Of a DNA stretch of 64,000 nucleotides, positions 25,001 through 40,000 are shown piece by piece (positions within the stretch are counted from its first letter, which is position 1; each line of letters starts with the position of its first letter). The DNA comes from Leuctra nigra (taxonomy: Eukaryota > Arthropoda > Insecta > Plecoptera > Leuctridae), in NCBI GenBank assembly GCA_934045905.1, contig OW203763.1, positions 50,432,194-50,496,193 on the forward strand. The letters run 5' to 3'. The notes under the pieces were generated by a model. It was not told the DNA's origin, searched no databases, and was given only the letters and a program-made list of their open reading frames with translations. The position numbers and the translations under genes were made by a program.

Positions 25001-28000
25001 TAAAATTTTAGAACCGGAACCCGGAACCTTTATGCAGGAACCGGAACCGAACCTTTAAGAATATTTGTTTCAGAACCGGAACCCGAACCCGAACCTTTAT
25101 AAAATAAAATTGTGGAACCGGAACCGGAACCCGAACCTTTATTCATAAAGTTTCGGGTCCCTGTTTCAAACCGACTGATCAAAACTTTTAGCCTTAACAT
25201 TTCGAGTTTACCCCCTGGATTTGCATTCTTGTTCATTATGCTACCCAAATATTTGAATTTGTTTGATTACCACGATATTGTCAGCGTAAGAGCTCTTGTG
25301 TCGTGGCCATTTGGTTCCACATGTCTTAACATTTCATTAATTACCACAAGAAATGATGTTGGTGATAACACACTTTCCTGTCAGGGACGGCGCCAGGAAG
25401 TTTTGGTAGGGTGGGCAGTGAGGGGCGGACAATATTTAGGGTGGCACATCATTTTTTCCACTGAAAATAAAGGTGTTAGGTAAAAGCCGAAGGCTATACA
25501 ATGTCTATGGTAAAGGTTAAAAAACATGCCCCGCAGTGCGTTTTTCATATTTTTTTAAATCAATTGAAACGAATTTGTGACGCTGAAAATACTACTTTTG
25601 GGGTGAAATATGATTTGAATATCACATAGTACAATAGGGGGGGATTGTAAAGTTATTGAATAAAGGTTTGACCATGGTTTGACCTATAAATTAAAATTCG
25701 AAGACAGTACTTAATAGTATCTTCGATTGTTTTTGAGTGGGTGCTCTCCCACCTGCGCCCACCTCTGCCGCCATCCCTGTTCCCTGTCTCAATCCCTCAC
25801 CAACGTGAAACCATTCTGACCTCCCAGCATCAGTTTGAACACAGCTTTGCGCTACTCCATTATCCTCCTTACTGCAAAAAGCGCTGCAATCGTCGATCTC
25901 CTCTCCGAGATTATCGATCTAGAAGATCTGCGTTATCCTAGTTTAAAAATAATTAAAATTTTTAATTAATTTATAACAAATGAAATTTGAGATTACATAA
26001 TTGGAGGTTTTTCTGAATGAATGTTTCCATGCACATTGACCTTAGTAAAGTTATTGACATTGTAAAATCTTCAGCTTGATATTCCACCGTGAAAGCAAAC
26101 TTCTTCCTTTTTCATAAGTTAGAGCTTTGTTCCATTGCTAAGGGCACCACAACAGATCGAGAAATTGTTCGATTTTCATATTTTTTCTCACTACTTATAC
26201 CAAAAACTTAACAACAAACTCTGACGTACAAGAAAGAAATTAATTATAACTTCTCACCAAAAAAGTTCACTCCAGAAGCCAACAACTGCCTTCAAAACTC
26301 AAATATTTACCTTAAACATTTACATTTGTGGTCGGCTGGGACCACACTGGACCACACTGGGTAAAAAACTCAGTGCTTACATAGTGCGGCCTTTCAAAAA
26401 CCAAACGTGATTTAAGTAACCACCAGGCGATCCCTGGATTGGACTGTTCTTGTAAAACCAGTATTTTGTGAACCTTTAGTGAGCTGAACCTAACAGATGC
26501 TACAACCTTCATGTACCGATTGGGCATTTTGCTCATACAGCAAAGAAAAATGGATGGCAAAGTAAAATAGCCTCTTACCAATCCAGAGATCGCCTGTTGG
26601 CTACTTTAGATGTGAATAAAGTTGTGATTTAAACTGTCAAATATTTTTTTGATAAAAGTTCAGCAAACCAATTCCAAGTTCAATTTTTGTGAGTAAAGCT
26701 AACTGAAACACGTACATTCAAGGTCCTCAGGAATTCAACGTTTCATAACTCGACCTAAAGAGAGAACCGCTCTGATATTGTGCCCATGGGCCATGGGTGT
26801 ATAGAAAAAATTTAACAAAAGAATTCAAATTCACTTTTCTTAAGCCGCTTTCACATAACACGCGTTTCGCGTCTCGCGTCTTTTTTTTTTACCAATCAAA
26901 ACCACCGAAAATATCGCCGCGCGGCGGTTTTTCTTCTCGCCGCCTCACCTCGATTGTCGGGAGGTTTTTTGAAATAACGCGCGGCCAAAATGACGTCATG
27001 ACCTGGCAGCCAATCAGTGCGACTACGTCGGTTCTAGGGTAGTATACCGACGGGGAAGAAACGAAAAACAGGGAAGAAAATTTTGACAAAATTTTATAAA
27101 ATTTCCACAAATATTTTTTCAAACATTTTGAAATTTTTTTATAATTTCCACAAATATATTTTCCAAAATTATTACTACCTATATTTTATAAAATTTCCAC
27201 ACTTTTTTTCTCCAAAATTTTGACAAAATTTTATAAAATCTCTACAAATATTTTTTCCAAAATTTTGACAAAATTTTATAAAATTTCCACAATCATTTTT
27301 TCAAAAATTTTGACAATTTTTTTTATAATTTCCACAAATATATTTTTCAAAATAACGACTAAATTTTATAAAATTTCCACACTTTTTCTCTCCAAAATTT
27401 TGACAAAATTTTATAAAATTTCCACAAATATTTTTTCAAAAATTTTGTCAATTTTTTTTATAATTTCCACAAATATTTTTTCCAAAATTTTGACAATATT
27501 TTATAAAATTTTCACAATTTTTTTCTCCAAAATTTGGAGATACACATTTCCATATTGGATACATTTCCAATATTTGTGGAAATTTTATAAAATTTTGTCA
27601 ATATTTTGGAAAAAAATATTTATAGAGATTTTATAAATTTTTGTCAAAATTTTGAAGAAAAAAAGTGTGGAAATTCAATAAAATTTAGTCATAATTTTGG
27701 AAAATATATTTGTGGAAATTTTATAAAAAAATTTCAAATTTTAGAAAAAATATTTGTGGAAAATTAAAAAAATATATATATATATTATTCCATCTAACAA
27801 CACACAAATGATTACAGACAAAAATAATAAATTTATATCAACATTCTGTTTTCCACGGTCTCCTTTAATCAAGGCGAAACCAAGGTGCCGCGCCGCGTCG
27901 CGTCGAGGTAATGTGAATGGTTCTGGCAAAAGTCGCGAAGACGCGAAACGCGTGTTATGTGAAAGCGGCTTAAAACTGCAATGCTGAAAAAAGTTATACT

Positions 28001-31000
28001 TCTACCTTAGCATTTAACTACTTTAAACTTGCTATTTAGTAAGTGAAATTGTTCAGGTGTCTTAATTAAGCAGTTTGGTCATTTGACCGTGGAACATCCC
28101 TAGACGTGAACAAGGTATTAGGACGTAATTCAAGTGGTAGATTGCTATCTGCAACTATCTGCCACTGCTATCTGCACACTTTTACGTTTCTGATGATACA
28201 TTCTGGGTTTTCAGGTGTTAAAGTTCCGGATGAGAATCTGACCCCGCAGCAACGGCAACACCGCGAAGAGCAACTCGCGCGACTGCGCAACATGCAACAG
28301 ATGTTGTTTCCCGAGCACCAGAGTCCCGGGGCCGGTGGCGGGCCCCTGGACCCAGCCCCGGGGGACCCTCTGGCCCAACAGAAGATGCTGATGGCCAACC
28401 AAATCACTCCTACCTCCGTAGCGGCGCAGATCGAGTGGCAGAAACTACAACAGCAGTTCTACGAAGAGCGGAAGAAGAAAGGCGGAGCTCCGAGAGTGCA
28501 GGGCCCTCCCCCTCCTTATCACCAGACCCCCCGATCAGCCAGCGTGCCCACAGCCATGCCCAGTCCCAACCCCGGCTCCCCAAACAACCCCACCTCCAAC
28601 CTGTCTCTCCCCTCCCCTCGCGCGGCGTCGGGACTTAACTCCCCCGCCGAGCCCGGCCGCCAGACGTTCCCGGGCCGGCTGGGGGGTCCCGGGCCCAGTC
28701 CCAGCTCCGTGGACTCCCCCAGCAGGCCCCAACAGGCCAGCAGTCCCGGCACGCCTGTGTCCACACATCTCTCTCCCTCGGCCACACGCAAAGATCTCTC
28801 GCAGAACAGCTCAGACTTCTCCTCCACTAGCAGTAATCAGCAACCCCCAGGTGAGTCCCTCGCCCACACTTAGTGATGGGACATGAAAATTTTCAATTTT
28901 CAATATACAATGAAAATTTTCAAGACCCTTTGAAATTTTCATTTGAAAATTTTCAATTTTTTTAACTTTCCGACAGCAGTTGGTACACTGTTAGTAACAC
29001 TTTTAACTTATTTTCAGCTTATTCTTGTGCAGGTGAAGGTGCTAGCTTCGCACTATTATACATCTCTTTTCACTGGTCTCCATTATGCCATCATAGGCAT
29101 CATGGGCATCCACAGGGGGAGGGGGGGGGGGGGGGGGGGGCAAGGGAGGCTTTTGTAGGTATGTCAGGATTTAAACATAAACTTTTGGTGTTGTTTTAAG
29201 TACATACAGTTTCATTTTGTAAACAAAAAATTTTAAATATCATTTCAGAGTGTCAAAAAAAAATGCCCTGCGGGTTTTAACAAATGTGTCAAATTTTAAA
29301 AAATTATTGAGTATTTTAACAAAATACAGCTCATTACGTCTCAAAATTTATTTCAAATTGATCCAAAAACCAAATAAGCCCTGCGGGGCAGTATGTGGAA
29401 CCCCACGCCCCTTAAACCGTGGACAATTGTTTTTCTAGGCTTATTCCCCCCCCCCCCCCCTTACCCCTTGCAGAAATCCAGCAGATACCCATGCAAGGCA
29501 GGGAAGAAACTTAGAAATGTTTTAAAACATAACATAACACCTCGCATATTAATGACAAATAAGCACAATGCAAGTATTGTAAATGGCAATCAACGATAAA
29601 CGTTACACGTATAATTTTTATATGCATAACACATGAAAAAAAAAATCACAATTTTCACATGGAAATTAGCATGTTATTTTTTTTTTGAAATGTGACATAA
29701 ATGTGACAAGTAATTTGTGCAAATTTCAATCCTTGAAAATTTTCATTATAATTTTCATGAAAAATCCCATCACTACCCACACAACATCTTATTCATTATC
29801 AAATTGGACATCATTAGGAACATTAAATCATGTAGGTATTTGAGAAAAGCCGCGAGTCCACAAAATAATGAAATTAAGTTTATCTTGGAAAAAAATTGCA
29901 TCATTGTACAAAACACACATTCTGAAAACATTGGAACTAGCCTTGACCTTTATAGGATAGAAATAATAAATAAATAAACTTGTGTTTATTCAAGAAAGGA
30001 TGCAATAATTCTCCTCAATTTTTATTACATTTTTAATAAATCCTAAGCTTCTAAAGAAGTACAACAGTATTTCATTAATATTTTTATGTGAACTAGTTAT
30101 CGAGTTATGTTAGTTGTTTAATCTAACAAGCTTCATCAGCAAGTTCATCAACTCAGCAAGTTTTGCTGTCTTCATCTGGATTTGAAAGGACCCTGCGCCA
30201 TCTTTCCAAGCTGTGACGTCAGAAACCAGATAGCCATGTTCCCTGCATGCTGCTCTAATGGATTTCAGTAGTGAAGCAGCTGAGAGGAATCATTGATAAT
30301 TTTGTTATACAATCATAAAATTTGGTAGAATTGTTCCTTAGGACATAAAGGACATATTTGGATGTGATATCATTCGACCTTATGCCCCTGAGGCAGTGGT
30401 GATCTCTGAAGGTCAAATGATATATTTCCTCATAATCCGTGTCCGATTCGAAAATCTTACTGAATATTTATTCAGTTATGATTGTTTTTATTTAAAATGG
30501 ATTTTAGATGGATGTATATTAGGTACCAAAAATTTCAATACGAGGTCAATTTAATGTCATTTGGGCTTAAAAGTAAAAAATCTTATTTCTTGACCAATCT
30601 TCTGGTTTCTTTTTCGAGCTGAGTTGGAAAAATCTTGTCAGTCAAAATAAATAAGATTAAAATAAATAATATTACAAGAAGGTCTTAAATTTGGGCCCCA
30701 AAAGTCCAAATTTTTAGTACATAGACTGAAATATACTCATGATAACAATGAGATAACTGCACGAAATACGTTAAACATAATTCTATTCAGTTATAATATC
30801 TATCTATAACTAAGGTTCAAATTTTACCCCTGGGATCAGTAGTGACCCTTGGTGGTCAAATTACATAATTAGTAATTAATTACTAATTATCTACTAAAAA
30901 TGTATGGCATAATTAAATTTTTTTTAACTATGCTTATTATAATTGCAAGTGTCAAAATACTAATTATTCCACTGGATAGTCCAGTATCAAAACGTCGAAA

Positions 31001-34000
31001 ATGATAGTCCCGTGGAGCTTTTAGTTAGATATGTGGGCACCATGAAATTATTGTTCCTTGGGTCCTAGAGTGTCTTAATCGCGTTGGTGCCAAAGCTGAA
31101 TACGCGTAGGGGGTTGCAGGGGGGTGTTGGGGTGGGAAATCATTTATAATTATTTGTATCCAAACGGTAATAGATACAGAAATATTGTAAGGAAATAAAA
31201 GTTGCGTAATATTATAAGGAAGAAATCATCTCATTTCAACTTTTTCACCAGATTAATATTTTGGGTTCTATTTCCAAAAAACAGGTATTTTTTCAAAATT
31301 ATCAGTTTAAGTATTAATTTCAATTAACACTGATAATTTTGCACTGCACGATTGATTTATTAAGTTATATACACTATATATACAGCTTATTAATTGTCAA
31401 GTGTTTAATGTATCATAGTTGGTCAGTAAGTAATAAAAATGTCCGACCGCGCAGTGGTCCCGCGCCCTTGGCTCCGCCTATAGCTCATACCATAGACATT
31501 CTATAGCTTATACCTAGATACAGCCATAGGGAGTCAAGATGTTTAAGATCAGTGCGTTTAGTGAAACTATAACTTGAATATTGCTACCTTACTAATTCGA
31601 GTATGAGAAATCAAAATATCGATATCCTTAAGCTGAGTCATTAATACATTCTGAGTAGGGATGGCACTTTTACCGGGTCTGAAAAAATCGGTAAATTTAC
31701 CGGTAAATTTACCGGTCAGCGGTAAATTTTGAAAAATGATGGCAGATACCAATTCATGACTATACCAAATACAAAAATGACCCTACTTTATTATTTGACC
31801 CATTTACAAAGATTATCGCAGTCAGGACAATAACAATACCTACATCTATAATCAATGTTAATAATGACAATACTCCATATTGATAAGGGATGATATAGCC
31901 GAATAGCATTGATTGAGCGAGCGGAGCGAGCGTCTCCTTTTGGCTCTTTTGGCACATACCTACCTCTGTTTTTTTTTTGTTTTTATGTAACTTTTCCGTT
32001 GGGTGAGGCTATACAGGTCAGAGTTTTTCTTCAATCAAGCTGAAATTTTGCACACATGTAGAGACAACCTTTTCTGTTTGCTGACCCAATTTTTTTTTGA
32101 AATTTTTATTGTCTCTCCATTCATTGGTTAAAATTTAAATAAACATCTCCTGATGGTAGGTTAAAAAATGAAACTGGTCTTCGCTAATCTGATCAAACTC
32201 ATATTTTGGCTATACAGGTCAGAGTTTTTCTTTGATCGAGCTGAAACTCTGCACACATGTAAAACCAATCTTCTCTGTTTGCAGACCCTTATATTTTTGA
32301 AATCCGTTCATTGGTTAAAATTTAAAAAATAAATATCTCCTGATAGGCTGAAAAATGAAAACAGTCTTCCATAATTCTGATCAAACTCATATTTTGCATG
32401 ATCTTTAAGACCAATATTGTCTCTTATTTTACAAAATTTCATCCCAATCAGTTCAGAACGTATGAACTTATTGACATTTTTAATATCTGTCAGTAATGAA
32501 GTATCGAAATGAATGTTTTCCAGTGCCAATTGAATTGATTCTTATTTGCTTTATGAACCAGGGTGCTTAGATGCTATTTTAAAGTTTCGATGAAAAGCAT
32601 ATTATACTTTTATGTTGATATCATATTTCTATTCAATATGGATGTATAATATGTTCTATATGCGTTGTGTACGCATTTCCGGTTCGAGAATTTGCACGTA
32701 CCCGTGCTCGCTCATCAACGCGTTACACTGAGCGTTTTCCTAGTTAGACAAATATAGATAAGGCTATGCCATGCTGCCTGTGCTATTCTCCCATAAGAGG
32801 AATCATCGACCACCAATTTGATCAAGTTACAATCTGTGTCTTAAACAAGCAAACCTGAAGAGAGATTCCGACATTGGAAGTAATGGTATATGGATGGAGT
32901 TATCATTCTGAATGATTGAGGAAAACCAAAAATCAACGTAAAATATGCCTTACTACTAATGTTGTCAGTTGTCACACTGATGTTTACTTATAGTTTTTAC
33001 TTAAAATTTGATATCTCCATTCATCCATTGGAGAGGATCAAAAAAACAAAATTTACCATTTTTTTTACCGGTAAATTAATAATCGGTAAATTTACCGGTA
33101 AATTTACCTTAATTTACCGGTAAATTTTACCGGGTGCCATCCCTAATTCTGAGTAATTAGCATAATTGACATAATTAATAAAATATAGATAAATAAATTA
33201 TATAATATTATAAATTGGTAATTATGGGTATCAATCAAAAGCAACTCATATCCAAAATTAATATTAATAATGTATGCATATTTGTTGACATTCACATACT
33301 AATTAACCGACTTATTAATTAATTTGATAAAAATTAGCAATCAATCTAAAACTTTAAAGGCCTACTCCGATTTTAATAAAGCTTAGTAGGATTGGTCACA
33401 AACCCAAAATATCATAGATATGTATTTGTTTGCCAATTTATAAAGTACTTTCAGAGTCAAAGCCCTCAAAAATCAAAATTTTGGTTTCCAGACCTTAATA
33501 TTAATTTAACTTTTCACCCTTTAACTCGGAAGCTACGTCTCTTTTAAGATTTGTAGCGTGTAGTGCTAGTCTTTTTAACTGCTTCTGTTAGGAATCTGGG
33601 TACAGAAAATTCTAAATTTTGACTCCAAAAAGGCACACTGCCAAAAACCTTTTTCTTTTATTTTTCAACCTATTATGGTAAACCATTGCTTAAGTTAAAT
33701 CCTGGATTTTTGCCTCTGGTAGAAATTTTTGTAAGAACGTAATTTATTGATAAGTAGATTGCGCAATCTAGAACATTAGTCTTTCACATCAGTTTGTCTA
33801 CAATTATTTTTTGTATTCCCATTCTATAATAACACTTTAGTATCCAGTAATTTTCATGTGTTTTTCACTTTTCAGTATTACAATAATTCAGCCATCTTGA
33901 AACATTTTTTGCCTGTTTATCTTTAACTGGGTCAGCCCACACTCAGAGATTCTCTACGTGGGCTTCCCGTCACATCACCTACATGTATTTATTTATTATT

Positions 34001-37000
34001 TAATTGAGTGAATTGTTCTTTGATCGTTTTTCATGTATACTGTGTGATTAGGAATAAAATGATGTATGAAAAAATAAATATATATTTACTCAAGAAAGGT
34101 TTTTTCACCAATAATAGATCTCATGAAACTTTTTTATGGACTGTTGGGGGTATGGGGGGGGGGGGGGGGCAATGACGGATCCAGATTCATTTCTTTGGGA
34201 AGAGGGAGGATTTACCAAACAATCATGGTTAACATGTACATGGGTGACCAAACCAAATAGCAATTATTTTTGTCCCTGGACATGCGATCAAATGAAAACA
34301 ATTGGATTACCCCCCCCCCCCCCTTCCCCCCGCCACCATGCTGGTTCACGACATGTAAATTTCTGATACAGATTTAAATGAGTCCAATGATATTCTGTCG
34401 GTAAACCAGGACTATGACCCCTCTCTGGATGTATAAGGGTGTAAGGTGGGAAAGAGGCGGCAGGGACCTATAGTAGGGAACCGTCCAATCATTTGACTAT
34501 TGAGCCACTGCACAATGGATTCAGTTACTTTATCATTGATAAATTAAAATATTTTACTAAAATTCGCATAGTCGAACATGCACATGCGGTTTCGATTCGA
34601 GAATAGGCCCCCTGGAGACGCCTTTCCTGACTGAGATCAAGGTCGTGGATGTTCTCAGTCGAATGAAGAATGAAGGGAAGGTTCCCCAGGTACTAATAGG
34701 CCATGGCCGCCTCCTTCCCAATCAACATCCTCAAGTCCTCAGCTCAGACCTTGTATGACTAGGGTTTATGAACCCTATTTACAATCACTGCCCCGGGTAA
34801 AATCCCTTATCACGGTTAATCGTTATACCTATTTATTTTAATATCCCCCAATTCATTAAGCATGTCTTTTGCAGGGCTACCTGCAAAGTCCTCACCATAG
34901 GCCAAAGAGAATACAATTATCATGAGGTGCTTTATGATGAGGCTTATGTACCTATATTAAAACTACTCCTAGACAAACACAGAATATGTTTGGAAACTGT
35001 AAAATAGAGATATTTTCCTATAGTAACTAATTAGCATGTATCACTTTAGCAGTTACACCTGCCGCACCGGCACCTATCGCATTAGTAAAATGTTTGCAAT
35101 CTTAAAATGTGTGTGTAAAATTATAAAATCCAACAGTATAACAGTATAATGCAAGCGCAGACTTATAAACTTGATTTGAACTCTGTGTAAATGCTCTGAC
35201 AAGGAATACATCCCTTTGAATAATGACGAATCGCTAAATGGGGTGGGGGAAGGGTATGAATACAACATGATTATATTAATAATCAACAAATGATAGTTAA
35301 CATACTTGTTTTAGCGTAATATTAAGTCACAAGAGTTGCTGAATGCATGCAATGCCTGGGTTATGCATATGGCTGGGCTAGGCTGGGCTATAGGCGGAAC
35401 CAAGGGCGCGGTACCACTGAGCGGTCGGATATTTTTGTTACTGACCAACTATGATACATAAAACACTTGACAATTAATAAGCATGTATATAAAGTGTATA
35501 TAACTTAATAAAACAATCGTGCCGTGCGAAATTATCAGTTTTAATTGAAATTAATACATAAATTGATAATTTTGGAAAAATACCTGCTTTTTGGCAAATA
35601 GAACCCAAAATATTAATCTGGTGAGAAAGTTGTAAGGAGATGTTTTCTTCCTTATATTATTACGCAACTTTTATTTTCTTACAAAATTTCTGTATCTATA
35701 ACCGTTTGGATACAAATAATTATAATAGATTTTCCACCCCCGACACCCCCCTGCAACCCCCTACGCGTATTCAGCTTTGGCACCAACGCAATTTAAACAC
35801 TCTAGGACCCAAGGAACAATAATTTCATGGTGCCCACATATCTAACTAAAAGCTCCACGGGAATACGTTTTGATACTGGACTAGGAGTGGTGTTTAGTGT
35901 TCACTATCACTATAAATATAATCAATATTGATACAGGGAATTTGTCAAAATTAAAATTTCTTACATAAGTCAGGCTTTTATTGGGTTAATATTTATTATT
36001 GCTTTTAATAATTCTCCTGTTGGCGCCACCAATTGACAGAATATCATGAGAAAAGTGAACAATTTTACTGTCGCAAACTCACTTTAAAGTGTCAAAAACT
36101 CTTATGAAAAAACTAGCTGGCATTATAACGTACACACTTGTCAAATTTGTCAGAATTACCTTTAATGAAGCCTTTGTCTTAATTTAATAATTGCAAGATA
36201 TACTTAATGTAGGTAATTATAATAAAAGCATCATTTGAAGTGAACAAAAACTGGCCTAAACACAGGGAAATGCGATCGTTTAGCCCTATCTTGAATGCTC
36301 TCACTACCCAGCATCTAGGTTCTGACGTCACAGCCAATCACAGCGCGTATCTGGCCCGCCTCCCAGATTCAAATAAAATCACACTTTCAAACCTCCATAA
36401 CTCTGGACCCTTATTTAATATCACAAACCACTAGTACGGTCATTTGAAGTCCCGTTCATAGCTATATCAATAACATTGCGGGACTAGCCTTGGACTAGGA
36501 GAACAATGCTAGTCCACCACTGAAGTCAAAGCCTAAATGGATATTAGGTAAGCCCCCTGGAAATAAATTTATTTCAGAGACATGTTATATATTGTTGGTC
36601 TTACTGTAATATCTAGTATTTTATTTTATTAATTAAAAGTAAATTAAAATCTGAGGAGAATTCCCTATTCCTGAACTTTCTCGTCTAACTCAGATCGCAT
36701 GCAAGTGAAAATGCACACTAACTGCATTGCTGGCCGTCAGAGTGGGATGACTCATGTAAAATACACCACTACTTGCTGTACCGTGAGATACTCAACTTGT
36801 GGAATAAAATGAAGTACCTAGGCATGTCAAACGTAAATAAAAGCGATGTTGTGTGAATCATTAAACAAGACATATTAATTTTTCAACACTTGTGTTATTT
36901 GTAACTTATTCGGGGAGTAAAAATCAACCGAATTGCATTTCTGACTATGTGATCTCAGCTTTCTAACAGATGGGGTTGTTTGTCTACATTAATTATAAGA

Positions 37001-40000
37001 AAGAGAGCTCAAACTATATTATGGTAAAGGTCAAAGGGAACAGCAATCATGAATTAAGAAATCAATTGTGTAATTTGACTATACTTGTTCTCAGTTTTTA
37101 AACAAATGTTCACTCGATGGTGCTGGCACCTAGGAATTATATTATCACAGAGGTCAAAGGTTATGACATGGAAAGTAATTTTATCACAATTATCTCGGAA
37201 CTACAAAATATGAATGAGTGACTTTCTTCTGTAAATCTCGGATACAGTTTTCACAATTCTTTTGACAATGTCAGATGAATCAGAAATGACTGTTTGTGTC
37301 CCAGGATAAAATGTGTGACCGTCTCCCGTTAACAAAATACGCAGAAAAAATACACTTGAATAGCCTTAATATTTAGTCTACTCTAGATCTACTCTGTAGT
37401 ACTTGGGCCAGTTTTTGTAGCTCTAGCTAAAGTTCTTAATAGCTAGCTAACGCATAAAGTTAGCAAGCACCTAATTTTACATTGATTTCATCCTCTAGCT
37501 AACACGATCAAGAAGTTGAAAGATCGTTTGCTAACGCTATCAAGACTTTATCCGGTAGCTAACTTTGGCAAGAGGTACAAAAACGGGCCCTTAGTGAAAT
37601 AGTCATAAACAGTACGTTTGGGCGGTCCCTATTGTCCAATTGTTTTCAAATTTTACTGGTTATGGACTAAATTGCGTGCCTCCAGTGATTTTATTTTTAT
37701 TTTTTGTTTCATTATTTTGTGGCAGTGGTACCATAATGCCAAAAAGATCTAAATTAGCATTTCTGCTTCAAGCAAAATAATTTTTTTTATTTATTTTTTT
37801 TAACTCTTTTGGCACAAATGTACTTTTTATCTCTAATTTGTGACGATTGGAATCGATCCGGCCAACGGTCTTCAAAAATTACGTAAAAGCCTTGTTATGG
37901 CTTTCTCTGGTTTTCAATATTTTAATGCATATTATTTCGCAACAGTATAATATGCAACATGCAACTTACAATTAAATATTGTCACCTAGGACCCACAACT
38001 GGTTCATTTTCATATTGAAATATTGTAGACTTGAATTGAAAAATTCTGCTAGTATTGTTGACTCTTCACAAGATGCTGACTGAAAACCTCTTCCGTTCCA
38101 GTTGACGGCATGTTCTGTAGAACGCTGCAGAGTCTGGCCGCCCAGAAACAACTGCAACAGCCCCACGGAACCGTCAAGGAGCCGAACCTCATGCCCGTGC
38201 CATCGCCTCAGCAGATTCAATACCTCAACACGTTCGAGGGCCAAGAGCTTACCATACAGAAGCAACCAAATACCAGTCTCAAGGAGGCCATTCGCTCGCC
38301 ACCGTAAGTACATACTCTTTGAAGTAGTACTCTTTGAACGGATTGTTATCAATAGAGCCAGTTTTAAATGGTGATTTTATTTCTTAAAATTCGTTTTTAA
38401 AATCATCAATTTCGTTTTTTGTGTTTTTTCTGGAAGAGGGATTTCGCGATTTTGTGGTGATATTAAATTGGTTATAAAACACATTGTAATAGCCCCCAGA
38501 AACTATAATTGATGAAAAACATGTATGCCACTTTGGAGGAGGGATTGGAATGGATTGGTCATGCACTATTAGCACTGAAATAGGCTTGTCTAGAATGGCG
38601 TCTTTAATGCTATGTACTGTCTTTTCCCCAACCCACATTTTCTCTGTAGTATAGATGATACATAATATTTAAAATTTCATGACGCAAAATGTATAGTTTG
38701 ACAAGATATTTACTTTCCCAATCCAACAATTTTCAGTGCAGTAATTGTTCCAAAATATCCTTCTGTGTAAGTAATAGTTGCGACTGGTTGAGGGTGGAAG
38801 GGGGGGTTGGGAAAACCGGTTGACCTTGAACAGATGGGGGCGCAAAACAAAGCAGCCTGGAGGCATCATCAACTGGTTAGACTGGTCTGGTTCACTTTGA
38901 GGGTGGGTAGCAAAGTGTCTGGCGAGGGGGAGGGGGTTGAGTGAGTAGCACAAAGAAAGAAACTGGTTTCGTTTGTTGTTGTGTGACCTGTTAGGGGGAT
39001 AAAAGCAGTAATTTTAATAGAAACCCTTTATTTCGTGGTCATTTCGCGGAAAATGTTGAATATCGCGATCAGGGTTGGATTTCGTTTTTTTTCGCGATGT
39101 AAAAATGGTAGATTTGGGATCTATACACAATGAAATGGATTTTAGTAGAAGAAAATAGTGCAATCGGAACAATTCGCGAATTCGCGCATCACCATTTAAA
39201 ACTGGCTCTAGTTATCTATATTGTGCACTAAAAACTGCCGACTTTTCGAGCTAAGAGTCTCATGCTCAAAACAAGCTAATAAGTGGGCTGTAAATTACAA
39301 ATCTGAAAATTTAGCGATGCTACAAAACGTTGATTGATAAATGATTAATCATCATAATTCGTAATGCTTACAGTTTTAGTACTTTTACAATATACCTAGT
39401 TAATTTCTTAAATACGAAGGCAATTCAGAGAGTAAGTTCCGTTTGATCATCACACCTCTCAACTGTCGTCACTTTGAGCATGTCTTCCTTTATTTATTTG
39501 CAAGCCATAGAGGCAAAATTATTGAATTTTTGTTTATGTTTACGGTTGTTACTCAGCGTTTAATACGAGTAAATCAGACAAATGGCCTGCCAACTGCTAC
39601 CAGGATCATATTTTTGAAAGAATTTTTTTGGTGGGGGGAATTTGAATTATATACTCCTATTGTCAGTTGAAGTTGCTGAGCGCAAAATGGGGGCAATGGG
39701 GAGTGATTAAAATACGTAGACACAAAAATAAACGTGTTTAACATGTTTAACATGTATATAACACGTTTAACATGTATATAACACGTTTTTGTGTGTAGGC
39801 TTATGTATATAACAAAAATAAACATTTGTTGCAAAAAATCGAATTAAGCCTGATTTTCCACTTGGCGGTCCATTGTACTGACTTACTATATTAAACGCTG
39901 TGTAACAACCGTAAACATAAACCAAAATTCAATAATTTTGCATCTGTGGCCTGCCAATGAATAAAGGAAGACAATCATGCTCAAAGTGAGAGCAGTTAAG

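Larger units (their letters stand above)
31520..33670 (+). repeat. family Y single copy, split by a hAT
   Basis: 31520-31655 plus 33146-33670 together align with 60206-60900: GAGTCAAGATGT..., CTTACTAATTCGAGTATGAG, TAATTAGCATAATT, GTAGGATTGGTCACAAACCC. The 60-kb copy shows the uninterrupted site (TACTTTCTGCGTAATTAGC). Confidence 0.8.
30973..35890. mobile_element. element V: about 500-bp terminal inverted repeats, host of nested insertions
   Basis: Left arm 30973-31490 and right arm 35378-35890 are reverse complements (TAGTCCAGTATCAAAACG at the tip; CTACGCGTATTCAGC with GCAACCCCC; GGCTCCGCCTATAG at the inner edge). Between them lie a family Y copy (31520-33670) carrying a hAT, and about 1.7 kb including G16 (34154-34169) and C14 (34310-34323) runs and a retroposon-like A/T tail near 34060-34100. 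No transposase frame is seen. Confidence 0.75.

Noticed and set aside
25382..25560. hAT element starting CAGGGACGGCGCCAGG
   Set aside because: No inverted partner or 8-bp duplication found downstream; left as a lone end.
27220..27636. 138-codon frame of FYKISTNIFSKIL repeats
   Set aside because: Translation of the degenerate 60-bp AT-rich tandem inside the TTAA element.
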